This document shows positions 1 through 11,453 of a stretch of DNA of 64,000 nucleotides, in pieces. Made by a program: the position numbers and the translations under genes. Each line of letters starts with the position of its first letter. Within the stretch, counting starts at the first letter, position 1. The notes below the pieces were generated by a model. That model ran no database searches. It saw only the letters and a list, made by a program, of their open reading frames with translations, and was not told the DNA's origin. Source of the stretch: Hydnum rufescens UP504 (Eukaryota; Basidiomycota; Agaricomycetes; Cantharellales; Hydnaceae); the NCBI GenBank assembly GCA_014904985.1, contig MU128957.1, forward strand, positions 171,213-235,212, written 5' to 3'.

Positions 1-1324
1 GTATAAAATAATGGGCCTCTAGCCATTTAGACAGAATTCTCCTTTGCCGAGGGGATCCCGCATGGGGGAAAAGAACGCGAGGATCAGGCCTAGTAGAATA
101 TTTGAGACGGACACTGGATGGTGCAAGAGAGAGAATTTCCTCCACGACGTTCAGATATTCGACATCATCAGATGAACTCGTAATGGATGCCCCAAAGACA
201 GATGATGACGGTCGTTCGATGTTGGTTGACGGCACGCTCAATAGGGAAGATGCCAACAAGTGTGACTTGGAAGAAGTAGCTGGCAACTGGGATGGTCGAG
301 AAGGCTTGGTTTGGGGTTGGGCGCCTCACGGATTGCGGGAAAAGCGCCCAGTGCCCCCAAACCATGATGCCTTGATATTGTTGGAGTAGCTACATTGCCT
401 CGAGAGACGATTGGGCCATCCTTTACCGGAACTTTGGGTGATGGGTGCGATTTTGGGGGCCGCAGTAAACAATGAGTACCGGTGTTCCATGGCATATTCA
501 CTTGACGCTCATCGAAAGAATCGTCTTCAATTTCTTCTCCGGAATCATCTGAAAGAATTATTCGTGCCATTCTAGCGGTAGATTTGGGGCGAACTTTCTT
601 CTGTCTGACTTCGACATGGACTACCATGCCAAAAATTTAAATTTAAATTTAAAAAAACATAAGAACGAGGTACAATTATAGAAGGGAAAAGGGGACGCAC
701 CTGTCTCTCCTTCGCTGTTGATATCAATTATCTCTACTTTCTGCGGGGCGTTCCGTTGAATGGGTGAGGGAGGAAGTCCTTTCTTGAGTCCCGAAGAATG
801 TTCAAGGTCACCGCCTTTTTGCTAGCTTTTCTGGCCGGAGAGGTATTGACAAACTTCTGTTTCAGGGCCGTGCCACGAACCGTTTCAATCCGAGGTGAAT
901 CAAACGTGTTCGCATCGCCTTTAGCAGCCAGCGGGACGCGTCCAGGAGTCACAGAAAGACTGGGTCTTCGCGGTGATGGGGGTCCGTCATAGTATAAACG
1001 GGCGCCCCTGTCGCTATGTTTCTTGGACGAAGCAGGGGAATGCGTGGATCCCTGACTGTGTGAGGCAACAAGATTCTGCACACGTTTTGCTTTTGGCTTT
1101 GGTCGCGATTGAACACTTTCAGGGGACAAAACGATGTCTTCTACATAGGAAATGCTCTCGGCATTGCTAGCGGTCTTGGGGTCATCTATATCGAACACCG
1201 GGACTACATTCTTGTTCCGGCGGCCATAGGTAGTCACCTAAGCCTCGATTCAGTGAATAGCCCTTCATTTGATGCTTGGCCTCACCTGCTTGGTTCTCCA
1301 CGATGTTTGGATTGTAGAGGGCAT
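1..1324 (-). CDS. Unidentified basic/acidic low-complexity protein, N-terminal part (runs off left edge)
   Basis: A spliced reading gives five exons on the minus strand: 1286-1324, 812-1237, 701-740, 330-620 and 279 to the window edge. Introns are 48, 71, 80 and 50 nt, all GT-AG and phase-consistent. The start is the ATG at 1322-1324; the next exon supplies a TTYGRRNKN stretch, so the protein begins MPSTIQTSWRTKQ-VTTYGRR. Visible features are basic patches (PARKASKKA, RQKKVRPKSTAR), acidic stretches (DDSGEEIEDD) and serine-rich linkers, which suggest a nuclear, largely disordered N-terminus. The last visible exon contains SSDDVEYLNVVEEILSLAP and more ordered sequence. The KTYGR-like N-terminus faintly recalls WAPL-type cohesin regulators, but the diagnostic domain would lie outside the window, so no function is assigned. 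The gene is 3'-incomplete. Confidence 0.6.
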
Positions 1325-1428
1325 TGGACCACGGAAGCAAAGGCGTTATTTGGTTCAACAAACGCTTCAGTTCGCGTGCACAACAGATGACAACAAAGAG
1401 ATTCAGTCACATTCGTTTGTAGGTACAG

Positions 1429-2742
1429 TTACTTTTTCAACAATCTACTTAGGATTTCGACGATCTTATCTCCGATTTCGACGGTACTTGCTTCACCACC
1501 GAGATCCTTGGTCCGCATGTAGAAACCACCCTGATTCTGGTCGTCCAGGACGATCCTTACTGCGTTTTCAATTGCGACGGCTTGATCTCCCATTCCAAGG
1601 GAATATCGGAGAAGCATGGCCACACTAAGGATGGTCCCGATGGGATTTGCGATGCCCTTACCGGCGATGTCGGGGGCGGAACCATGAATGGGTTCGTACA
1701 AACCTGCGCATGGCTGCGAGGGCGAAGGGAATCCTGCTAGAGATGCAGATGGGAGGAGTCCTAGGGACCCTGGAATAACGCTACTCTCGTCTGATAGGCT
1801 TCGACCCTCGACCATTAGCATACTAGAGAAACCATGAGGCACTACAACTTACATGTCTCCAAAAAGATTCTCTGTTAAAACGACGCCGTTGAGTTTTCGA
1901 GGCGATGCCACGATAAGCATGGCTGCCGAGTCGACCAAATGATGATCCAATTGGACAGACGGGAACTCTTCCCTGATCGTCTCGGTCACTATCTTGCGCC
2001 ACAATCTCGAACTAGCTAAGACGTTTGCTTTGTCGACTGAGTGAAGGGGGAGGGGTGGATCGACCCCAAGAGCAATCTGCGCGGCGACCCGAGTAATCCG
2101 CTTCACCTCGCCTATCGAGTACGCCATCGTATCCCACGCATCCGCCTCGTCGCCTCCCTTGGGTGATTTATCGAGCTCCTGGCGGTCACCAAAGTATACG
2201 CCTCCAATTAATTCGCGGACAACGATGATATCTGTCCCACGAGCGATTTCGGGTTTCAGGGGCGAGGAGGCGAGGAGAGAGTCGGACGCGAACGAGCATG
2301 GACGGATGTTAGCATATACTCCAAGAGCCTTGCGGAGAGCAAGGAGTCCTTGTTCAGGCCGCACCGCCCCTGTACCCCATTTGGGTCCCCCAACAGAGCC
2401 TGATTTGATGGAATCATAGCGATCAGAACTGAAGCTCATTCGATATCATCGCCCGAGAACATACCCATCAAGATGCCGTGTGCTTCCTTGCATGCTTTAA
2501 GGGTGGAATCTGGGAGTGGCACGCCATGCTTGTCGATTGCGATCCCACCAAAATCGTGTGCTTCGACAATGACTTCGGTGTCGGGAACGTCGGCAATAGC
2601 TACTTCGAGGACACGTATGGCTTGTCCAATGACCTCGGGGCCGATGCCATCCCCAGGCAGGACCGTGATTTTAAATCTGCAGCTTTAAAGTTAACATAAG
2701 AGCCATCGGACCTCACCCTGCCACTCACTGCTTTGGAGACAT
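1429..2742 (-). CDS. LEU2: 3-isopropylmalate dehydrogenase (leucine biosynthesis)
   Basis: This enzyme catalyses NAD-dependent oxidative decarboxylation of 3-isopropylmalate in leucine synthesis. Four exons are read: 2729-2742, 2465-2676, 1853-2399 and 1429-1798. The introns are 52, 65 and 54 nt; the last contains a perfect GCTAATG-like branch site. The exons sum to 1143 nt, giving 380 aa, the usual family length. The 14-nt first exon codes MSPKQ and joins [15 protein letters not shown]. Further hallmarks are [44 protein letters not shown] and the C-terminal dinucleotide-binding motif [19 protein letters not shown]. The stop is at 1429-1431. The 5' end faces the plus-strand gene at 2839, leaving a 96-bp divergent spacer. 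No frame break is seen. Identification is secure. Confidence 0.95.
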
Positions 2743-2838
2743 CGCGTACTCACGAGCTTGTCCGATGAGGCCGACGTCGAGTGGCTGTGCCTGTCACCCA
2801 AGTCACGTTGTAACCAAACAATTTAATCCTGCCTCCCG

Positions 2839-3889
2839 ATGGAAGAAGAGCAAGCCTTTGCCATCGTCAGTGGGGAAGAGGTTACGACTGATGTGATGCC
2901 TGTTCCCGGTTCGGACTATGTCCATGTGCGCGTTCTCTGTTCCGAGCCAGGGCTCTCGATTGTGATTCGAATGGATCCCAGTGCTTCATGCGAGCAAACA
3001 GCAAAACAGGCGCGTTCAGCGATGAAATCCATAATATTTCAGCGTTGGGGAAAACTGGTGATATTTGACCCTAAAGCCTCCGATTGGCTCAATAGTAAGG
3101 GGTGCAGGCCCTTGATCATATTGCATCTTTCAACCTTAACTTTGGCTTTAGACCTTGAAATATCAGATACGGACACACTTTCCGATGTCGTCTATGGTAA
3201 TATGACCCATACTATCTCCATTTTGTTGCATCCAATTAGTATCGCGGTGATTGGTGCTTCGAAGGAGGAAGGTGATATCCCCCACCCTCGTGTCGAGGAT
3301 CTCATCCAGGGTGCAGAAAAATTCAATTCTCAAGCCATAAAAACTGATGGGGCAGGTTAGTTCAATATTTGTATTTATATCCTATCCGATTACCCTGACC
3401 GAACGCAGCTCACGCAAGCAGCCCCCAAGAAATATATCGCCAGATAGAGGAACTTAGATCAGATGTAATGGCAATGAGTGTGACCGTAAAACGAGCGATA
3501 GCAACTTCAAACCAGGCGATTGCGACATCCCGGAAAGCTATTGCCATGTCACGAAGATCACAGGCGAGAGTAGACATGCAACAAAGTGAAATAAAGGAGT
3601 TGAGGGAGGATCTTCAAGTTGTAAGCGTGGATCATTTCCATGAACCTATTCCCTCGTACGCAGTAATGACTCTCATCCCTTTCAGCATGAGCAAATATTG
3701 AACACAATCCAGGTATTATTGATAATTCCCGAGGCAAACTCCATCGCAGACGTGGGGGCACAACTAGTGTCGTCCTCTCCCCCCTTCGGCTGCCTTAATG
3801 ATAAAGAGAATGTTGTCGATGTTTTGGCCAAACGCCATAACGTGATCTCAAGGCAGCATGTCCACGATCCATTGGCATCATTATCCTAG
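2839..3889 (+). CDS. Hypothetical protein with C-terminal coiled coil, 310 aa
   Basis: Three exons are read: 2839-3355, 3409-3620 and 3686-3889. Introns are 53 nt (ends TGACCGAACGCAG) and 65 nt (ends CCCTTTCAG). The sum is 933 nt, or 310 aa, with consistent phases. The N-terminal 170 residues look globular and mixed (MEEEQAFAIVSGEEV...), with a hydrophobic segment near LIILHLSTLTLALDLEI. The middle exon is a regular heptad-like stretch: EIYRQIEELRSDVMAMS, then a repeated AIATS/AIAMS motif and MQQSEIKELREDL, which predicts a coiled coil. I do not recognise a family. It shares a 96-bp divergent spacer with LEU2, too short for separate extended promoters, but a functional link is not implied. 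Confidence 0.7.
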
Positions 3890-4288
3890 CTTGACGCTGT
3901 AATTGTAACTCGAATGTCCAATCTCAGTGATACTTCCAGGTCCGTCGTCAACGGACATCAGTTGTCTAGCCTAGAATTCCATCCAAATTTTGATCGGGAA
4001 TCATAGCATCGTGAAATTAAACATGTCGTCTACACTATGGTTCGGATTCGACCTGGAGCTGGGCACTAGGAGGATGTGGCGCAGATGGATGAGCTATCAT
4101 TATTGGAACCAAGCCTGATGGAGAATTCCGGTGACTCCAATATCCACTTGAAGGAAGGAGCGGCTGCAGTGAAGCACGAGCCCCATATCTAGCATATCAT
4201 TCCCTCTATACCATCTCGAGGAGTAGCACGGACCACACTATCATATCCTGGGCCGGATCGCATATTCCAAAACTGGTCGTAGGCTCGA
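3890..4288. other. Intergenic spacer between convergent genes
   Basis: About 400 bp between the end of the coiled-coil gene and the end of the minus-strand Laa2-like gene. No coding signal, repeat or RNA gene is evident; it presumably holds both 3' UTRs. Confidence 0.5.
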
Positions 4289-5483
4289 TCAAGTGTAGGT
4301 ACTACCTCGTTTCGTTGTCTTCCCCTTTTGTGGCCCCGACTTCATCTTCTGTGCTTCAACAACAAGTCCCCCAATCAGACCATTGTACGTCTCCGAATCC
4401 TGACGCAGGGCTTCGCGTGTCTGGAGCAAGTGCGATAAAAGACCGGACGTGGATGCAGTAAGTGATCGCAACGATTCAAGGTGGGCGGTAAGAGTTGACA
4501 ATGGTAGCAATGGCAATGTGGCTAGATCAAGAAAGATGAATAAGTATATACTGCCTCGCGGTTTAAGAAAGGACGCACAGGGGTCAAGGGCAAGAGCTGC
4601 GTCGATTCGTTCACGATCCAAGACGGGCTTTGGACCAATGGAAAGCATAGATGATGCATTTGTTACCGCCGTCCGCCCGCCAACCGGGATTCCCTGAGGG
4701 GATCCTGCACGAGATAGACTCGAACTGGGTGACTGGGTAACTTTCCCGTTGATACTCCGAGGACCTGGGGGCGCCGAAGAAGGTCGTGAGGTGATTTGTA
4801 GTGCAGGAAGTGCTTTAGATAGGCTTGATTGAGGGAGGACTTCATCCAAATTCACAGGAATACCAAGTGATATAAGGTGCTGGCGGCGAATTCTTGACCG
4901 CGTCCAATTCGGGGGATGAGGAAGGGGCTGTGAGGGGTTCATCAAACTGTCATGGAGAAATCGACTATCGAGGAATATATTGTGAAGCTGAGACTACGAA
5001 AGAATTGGTGCAATTCTGACCTCTCTGGACTTTGTAAGATTTGGCCCATCCCTTCCACCTGTCGGATTCCCTCTCGGGACATGACCGTTGCAGGATCGGT
5101 GTGCCAATATATGGGAGCCAAAAATTCCTCGATGCGGTGGGACAATTCCGCTGGATTTTGCATTGTCTCTGGTTGGAGGGGCTCCCAGGTTGAAGGACCA
5201 GGGTCGGAAAGTACGCTATTGCGTGAGAACTCCTGGGAAAAATCGATATCATCAAATCCACCAATATCACTGTCCTCAAAGCCACTAGTGATATCATTTG
5301 CATCTCCAAAATCCCCAAAGTCCCCGAAGTCGTCTCCAACATCGCCCTCGTCTAGACCATCTACTGATATGATTGCAGGCTGCTCCGAGAATGGCGCATA
5401 CTCGAACGCTTTATTGGGGAGAGGGGGGCAACTGCACGAGGCGTTGTATCCTCCCATACTGAGGCAAAGCTCAAATCATCCAT
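4289..5483 (-). CDS. Laa2/DUF5102-like clathrin adaptor (AP-1) accessory protein
   Basis: The start is ATG at 5481-5483, giving MDDLSFASVWEDTTP. A short intron at about 5355-5400 changes frame into a very acidic segment, GDDFGDFGDFGD followed by EDSDIGGFDDIDF. This matches the acidic-phenylalanine motifs that bind the gamma-ear of AP-1. A second intron, 4947-5020 (74 nt, GTCAGA...GACAG), joins ILQSPE to LMNPSQPLPHPPNWTRSR, and RRQHLISLGIPVNLDEVLP follows. The acidic FGDF region followed by a 'short helical domain starting NWTRSRIRRQHLISLG' resembles the fungal family of yeast Laa2 (YBL010C; DUF5102), which acts with AP-1 at the trans-Golgi. The C-terminus ends in a helical segment and a basic tail near 4289. 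Family assignment is from memory of the pattern and the exon-1 junction is approximate. Confidence 0.65.
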
Positions 5484-5607
5484 GTGTGTGCGGCAATCGC
5501 CGTCTGTGACAGTCACACAAGAGGTTGTGTTTGGACGCGATCTCATCGTCGTCTACTCCGCCTGCAATCCGCATTCCTGATCCTTCCTTGTCCGAGATAA
5601 GAACACC

Positions 5608-7951
5608 ATGTCTTTCTCTGGTTTTGGCTCGTTTGGAACTCAAAATACATCCTCCTCGACACCGCCCAACGCTCCTGGAACTCCAGCGCCTACTAATATT
5701 TTTGGAGCCCCTAGTTCAAATAATGCAACCGCGACACCTGCTCCGCCGTTTGGAGGGACCTCCTTTTTTGGTCAAGCCTCTCAAAACCCGCTAGCAATGC
5801 GCCGTCAACACCTTCCCAACCCAGCATCTTTGGAGGGACGGGTTTTAGTGCGAATGTCGCTGGGTCATCCACGCCAGCGGGCACTCCATCTAGCGGATCC
5901 AACACCTCCAACATATTTTCTAATTTTGGGATGAAGAAAACGGAGGCTTCCACTGCACCGGCTTCATCATCGAATATCTTCACTGGCTTTGGGGCTCCAA
6001 ACCCGGCTGCTAGCGGTTCGTAACATGCAGACATACCTGTGCCCAGGAATGACTGACTGAATTGAATATTTTGGTTGCAATTCCTAATCCACCTTTCGCA
6101 ACGACAGCTGAGGCGTCATCATCTAGCTCAGCCCCATCTAATAGTCAAGCGGGTTTGGTAGCTTTGGAATGAAAAAACCTGAGACTGCCACTGGTGCCGC
6201 CCCGTCACAGAATATTTTCTCCCCCCATTTTGGAGCCAAGAAACCAGAAGACGCTCCCAAACCAGCCACCATATTCCCCGCTCCCAGTGCGCCATCATCA
6301 ACAGACCCCCCGAGTACGACCCCATCTACCAGCTCGAACCTTTTTGGAAGCTTTCCCATGAAGAAGACAGAGGCCCCTGCGCCAAGTTCTTCAGGGGATC
6401 CGGCCAGTGCCGCCCCACCCACTAGTTCCAACCTATTCGGCGGTTTTGGAGCGAAGAAGCCAGACGCACCTGTTGCCTCTAATCCGGTAGGGGAGGTGCC
6501 TAATGCAGGTCCGTCTTCTAGTTCGAATTTATTCGGTGGCTTTGGAACGAAGAAGCCAGAGACTACCGCCCCTGCGACTCCAGCAGGAGATGCGACCGCG
6601 ACAGCCCCATCCACTGGCAGTTCGAATATATTCGGCGGCTTCGGGGCGAAGAAACCTGAGCCTGGAACCTCTGCAGGTGCACAGAATTTCTTCTCTCTTC
6701 TTGGAGCCGCCAAGCAATTGGAGGAGTCTGAGAAGGAGAAAGCCGCAGCTACTGGTACGCACCTTGCGTACTGTCTGAAGAATTCCAATGCAGCTGATGC
6801 CAACTGTCACTGTATTTCTATTTGCAGCCTCGACTACGGCAAGTGAGACGACAAGCGCCACTCCAGTTGCCACCACCAGTTCCAACATATTTTCTGGTTT
6901 TGGTTCAAAAAAGCCAGAGACTTCTGCTGTTCCTGTTGCTCCAACAACTTCTGACAACGCCGGGAAGACTGGTGAGTGGCTTAATTGCTTATCTGTGTTC
7001 TGAGAACGGGATTTTCTTACACATGGGTTACGTTTATTTATAATTCTGTGGCAACGACGACGCGTACGGCAGTAGCTGGAAGCAGTGCACCTGCCACCTC
7101 AGCCAGTACGACGGCGGCTCCCGCTCCGGGGCCACCGCCCTCTATGCTCCGCGGAAAATCCATTGAAGAGATTTTGACGAAATGGAACTCCGAGCTTGAC
7201 GTCCAGACAAAAGAGTTTACTCGAATGGCGAACGAGGTCGCGGTTTGGGACCGAACTCTTATGGAAAATAGCGAGAAAGTAAGTTCTTACTCGGAAGCGG
7301 ATGTTTTCTCTCTCCTAATACCGCTTGCAGATAAATTTCCTGTACAACAAAGTAACTGCAGCACATACATCGCAAAGTGCAGTCCAGGCCTCACTGGAAC
7401 ATATCCAAGAACAACAGACGGAATTAAGCAAGACGCTGGACCAATATGAAGAAGTTACTAAACAAATCTTATATGATCAAGGCCGTGCTCTGGATTTGGG
7501 CCCCGCGGATCGGGAGAGGGATAATAGGTACAGTCCATTCTCATATTTCCCCTGAGCGTGCCTTCCCCCTACCGTCACCACGCCACTGCGATTGTTCAAA
7601 TGTGTCTCCTGTTGCAGCTATGGCCTGGCGACGAATCTCAACTCGCAACTAGACGACCTATCACATTCCCTCACGTCAATGATCGAGACCGTCAATTCCC
7701 TGGGCAGCATCCCGGATTCGGCGAGCGGAGGTACCACCCTTTTCCCAAATGGACCTGGGGGACATGATCCCATTTCGCAAATCGAAGCGATCCTGAATGC
7801 GCATTTGGCGAGTTTGCAATGGATCGATGGGGCGGTCAAGGAGTTAGAAGGGAAAGTGAAGGAGGTTGAAGCACAACAGGATAGCTCCGATGTGTACTCC
7901 TCGGCCTATGGAAATGGGCATAGGCGAGGATTTGGCCTTGGACCCCGTTAG
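5608..7951 (+). CDS. NSP1: FG-repeat nucleoporin NSP1/NUP62
   Basis: A central-channel component of the nuclear pore. It starts MSFSGFGSFG. The N-terminal half carries many repeats of the form NIFGGFGAKKPE, separated by Ser/Thr/Pro/Ala linkers. The C-terminal half is the Nsp1_C coiled-coil domain, from MLRGKSIEEILTKWNSELD to the end (HRRGFGLGPR), which pairs with Nup57/Nup49- or Nup82-type partners. Exons are about 5608-6015, 6108-6754, 6828-6971, 7073-7278, 7331-7527 and 7618-7951, all with GT-AG introns. Two frame breaks lie in the FG region: near 5781-5795 (one base appears missing in CAAAACCC) and near 6148-6158 (again one base short before GGGTTTGG). Reading resumes in good FG repeats after each, so these are more likely sequence errors than inactivation. 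The identity is secure; exact reading of the FG region is not. Confidence 0.9.
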
Positions 7952-8054
7952 TCATCCCCCCCTCAATCTTTCTTATTGAGTATGATTTGCGTCGAAAAAT
8001 GGACAACTGCATGTTGGCCTCGGACTTCGGTGCTAAACATTGCCAATTTCGCTT

Positions 8055-8283
8055 ATGCCCTCACCCCCGACTCTGAGGGAGGGTAGGGTCTTCTGACGCC
8101 GCTTACCTCCGCCGTATTCGGAATGTTCCGAAGGTAAAAGCAGCACAAGTGCATTGTCCTCGGTCTTGGCTTTTTTCACTGCCGGTCTCTGCTGTAAGCC
8201 CTCACACGAGGTGCAGGGTCATGTTTGCATCTTCTGAGGCCGTTTACCTCCACCCCTTTCGGAATGTTCCGAGGGTGTAACAC
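8055..8283. repeat. Imperfect direct repeat, two ~87-nt copies 141-142 nt apart
   Basis: Copies at about 8055-8141 and 8197-8283 both read 'GCCCTCAC ... TCTTCTGA ... GCCG(C/T)TTACCTCC ... TCGGAATGTTCCGA ...'. The 14-nt near-palindrome TCGGAATGTTCCGA is exact in both (8118-8131 and 8259-8272). It contains GAAnnTTC, the core of a heat-shock-element half pair, but flanking units do not give a full canonical HSE. Role unknown. Confidence 0.6.
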
Positions 8284-8589
8284 CCAGCATTGAGCAAGGC
8301 AACGCACTGAGAAAACCACATATCAAGGCTCCAAGCGGGTCGATGTTTAGGCCTTGCACTCTCTCAGGGTCTTTCTTTTTCGGGATTGCCTGTATTTTTG
8401 ACCTCCGAGGGTGCCGATCTAAAGCCGACAAGGGATATTGACCCCATTGGTGTTTGCGTTTGTAGTGCGGTCGCCCTTTTGTGACTCTCACTGATAGGAG
8501 AAACATCCGGCTGCCATGCTGCGAGGACTTGTTGCCACTATCGATATCTGGGACGTCTGGTTGCTTGTTTGCGTCATATTTGTCTCCGG

Positions 8590-8656
8590 CGCTATTTGAT
8601 TAGCTCGAGGCTGACATTCTGGACTCAAAAGCTTGTGGTTCCAATCCGCAATAGAG
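8590..8656 (+). other. Degenerate tRNA-like sequence (tRNA-Gln-like relic)
   Basis: CGCTATT (8590-8596) can pair with AATAGAG (8650-8656), with one mismatch, as an acceptor stem. Between them are an A-box-like TAGCTCGAGG, the string CATTCTGGACTC typical of the tRNA-Gln anticodon arm, and a B-box-like GGTTCCAATCC. The total is only 67 nt and the anticodon stem does not close, so I regard it as a pseudo-tRNA or tRNA-derived relic, not a functional gene. Confidence 0.25.
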
Positions 8657-8829
8657 TAGATATCGCCTATTGTTCCGAAAACCGCAATATAGGGTCATAG
8701 GGTAGGACCGCTCTTGCGCCAACATAAATAAGGCCTTGTGGCAGATACTGCTTTTTACCTCGCACGGTCTGCGTTGGCCGGTTCTTTTCGACGTCAGCCC
8801 TCCCCCATAGCCTCTGAAAGTACCACCCC

Positions 8830-10120
8830 ATGACAAACTACACGACAGTCGTTCTGCCCTACGGCACCCTCCCAAAGGACGTCGTTAACCTTAGCACCAC
8901 ATTTGGGCCCTTCGTGAGTATTGTGCTGGCCCAGGACGGCCCTCGGAAGTCATTTTCTCATCTTTATTTCCAGTTCCTTGCCCAATGCTTCAACTGGGCT
9001 CTGTATGGCATTCTTACCCTGCAACTGTACATCTACTGGTTGAGGTTCCCGAAGGACCTCACCTACATCAAAGTTTTGGTGTACAGTGTCTTCTTCCTTG
9101 ACACGTTCTTCATAATTCTCATTACCCACGCGGCATGGCGAGTGCTGGTGTCATACTGGGGGGATGTCAACATTCTTCATGAGCTTGATTGGACGTGGGC
9201 CACTCTTCCCATCAGCTCTGGGGTCGGTAAGTGCTGCACTAGTCTCCCAAGAGGGCGGCCAAGCACCGACGGGTCACTTTCTCCTTCGACAGTATCGATG
9301 ATCGTCCAATTGTTCTTCGTCTACCGTATTTGGAAGCTGAGCAAGAAGTTCACCATGCCATTCATCATCGCTATGGTAACCGTTGCTCAATGCGTTTTCG
9401 CCTTCAAGACTGGGTTCTTGGTACGTAACAAAGAGATGTGTGGCATGTAATTTCACTCTCACCTTGGTCTCCTCTTCCCAGGCATACCACGTCAGGACTT
9501 TCCATTACATTCGCGACTTGCTTCCTGGGTTCTGGCTTGGAGGCTCGATCCTCGCAGATGTCCTCATCTGCGTTACTCCTTGTCCACATTCTCTGGAATT
9601 CGCAGACGGGCTTCAAAGACACCGATAGTATTGTGGCGCGCTTGATACGCCTCACCATCGAGGCTGCTGCCATTCCCGTCGTCGCTGCCGCTATCAAACT
9701 CGGGCTCATTTATTCATATCGCGATAACCGACATCTCGTCATCTGTGTTTGCCTCGCCCGTCTGTACTCGAACGTGCGTGTCCTCTAGTATCCCCAGTCA
9801 AGTATGTGAATTGACGCACCCCTGAACAGTCGCTTTTGGCTATGCTGAACTGCCGCGATCCACTATTTGGAGGTGGCACTCAGCCAAATACCCTCGCCGG
9901 TGCCGCTAGGCTTGTGGACTCTTCTAGCGGTCGCAGTGGCTTCTTCGTTGCGCTCAAAAGCAAGTTGACGTTTAGCGGAAACCACACCTCTGCTGCCTCT
10001 TCGGAGTATGGGACTCGTATTCCAAGGACCAATTGTCCTCGGTGGATGTACGTTTTGGATTATGTGTTCCGTGTATATTTTATTCACATGCTTTGTCATC
10101 GAAGGGGGAGAAGATCTTGA
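8830..10120 (+). CDS. DUF6534-type seven-helix integral membrane protein
   Basis: Exons are 8830-9226, 9293-9420, 9482-9773 and 9830 to about 10075, with the 3' end uncertain. Hydrophobic segments are ALYGILTLQLYIYWL, LVYSVFFLDTFFIILITH, MIVQLFFVYRIWKLS, IIAMVTVAQCVFAF and RLIRLTIEAAAIPVVAAAI. The combination 'QxxxYWLRFPKD', 'QLFFVYRIWKLS', 'GFKDTDSIVARLIRLTIE' and 'RLYSN-SLLAMLNCR' is diagnostic of this basidiomycete-expanded membrane family (DUF6534), whose function is unknown. A one-base frame break lies between about 9555 and 9590, where DVLIC changes to the frame reading LLVHILWNSQTG. The C-terminal exon either ends near 10120 after a last intron, or continues through an open frame (NAHRDLDLEAARR) beyond 10200. 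The same family is duplicated at 30-63 kb. Confidence 0.8.
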
Positions 10121-11453
10121 TTAGTCAGTCGACCGTTCGGAATGCCCACCGTGACCTCGACCTCGAAGCTGCTCGTCGCTCTGATGTCAGTGCCCGTCCA
10201 CCCTCAAATTTCACTTTGGATTCGATTCACCCGACGGATGGAGTAAAACACGCTAGTAGCGATTTTGGCATGAAGCCAGAGTTGGGCGCGGCATGGATGC
10301 GACGGCCGTCCGAGATCGTAGCGCCTGGCTTCGGCACGTATGAGACGCATTCCGAACTCGTAGGGGTCCGACGGGCGAAAATTAGCCACAACGGCCCCAA
10401 TATCAGAAGCCACCTTCGCAAGTTCTGCACCGCCGCTCAATTTGAACGACATATTCCCTGGTCGGTAATATGCTCCGCCGTCCGCCTGCCGCACTCTGCG
10501 AGCGGATCGCCTTCGTTGATCTATTCGTTAATACCGAGCCTTGCTGCGCAACTTGCTGTCATTCGTTTGTTGGGAAAATCTTGGGCCCATACTGTATCTC
10601 TTAATTTACCATCGCCCTCCTATATCCTGCATCTATCATTCCTTTTTGTCCCCTTCTCGTTGATGACCATCACAATACATGTAATACCCCCCTAAAATAT
10701 CAAGGGCACTTGCTCATCATATCTCATCGTTGCTCTCGGATCCTGCTCTGAAGGATCTAGCTGAGTCGTGGCTACATTACGCATCAATGGATCATCCTTC
10801 AATTTAATCGAAAAATATGAGGAGCACAGCAGACTAGAATCCCTAGTATTGAATTGGGAAGCCACCATGAACGGACTTAGGATGCGATGGTTAGAGACAT
10901 GGGTAGGCTCGATTGTTGGGTTTTCGGTCGGAATGAACGCCCAATGCAGGGCAAACACCCAGTAAGTGGGGCATATATACAGTTACTAGTATACACGCTA
11001 ATAAAAGTGTTGTTTATTTCGGGCAACCGAAATGACTGTGTCGGATGGAGAGGACTATTTCGACATAGCGCTAGATGCAGATCGAGAGGCACCATGTTAA
11101 ATTTTTTGCACGACTGCACGTCGAACGTGAGAGTGATGTACTCGATTGCCAATTGTTGATGGGTCATTTGTACTGTCTGAACAGCCTCGTGGATCATTCT
11201 GCTCTGAGGACAATGTTAGGAGGTTCATGGGGCGCCTCATCTTCCATTATAGGGAGTAGGTCTGTGCCTGGCCAACAGACAAAATATGGATTTCTTTGTG
11301 GATGTGAAATCTTTATGCCTAGAAACTGCGGATGGGCGTAAATAGAAGCTCTGATGTGGAAACCGCAAAGCTGTTCCTACTATAATACCTGGTATTGACC
11401 TTTGCTGCGAGCGAAGTAATAAAGACTGCGACTCGCCTCAACCATCCCCACAA
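10121..11453. other. Intergenic / possible 3' extension of the DUF6534 gene
   Basis: The first ~200-500 bp may be the C-terminal coding tail of the preceding gene, since an open frame with NAHRDLDLEAARRSDVSARP runs through it. From about 10,700 to 11,450 I see no coding signal, only AT-richer spacer leading to the GT71 start. Confidence 0.4.

Larger units (their letters stand above)
7952..8829. other. Intergenic region with a diverged repeat pair and a tRNA-like sequence
   Basis: No convincing protein gene lies between NSP1 and the membrane-protein gene. Two structured elements are listed separately: an imperfect direct repeat (8055-8283) and a degenerate tRNA-like stretch (8590-8656). Confidence 0.5.

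Noticed and set aside
1849..1875. Treating the two LEU2 halves as separate genes
   Set aside because: A 54-nt intron with consensus branch site (1799-1852) joins GD-I-LSDE in frame.
5711..6957. Long minus-strand frames opposite NSP1
   Set aside because: They are mirror translations of the FG/linker repeats; the plus strand carries the recognisable Nsp1 domain and splice sites.
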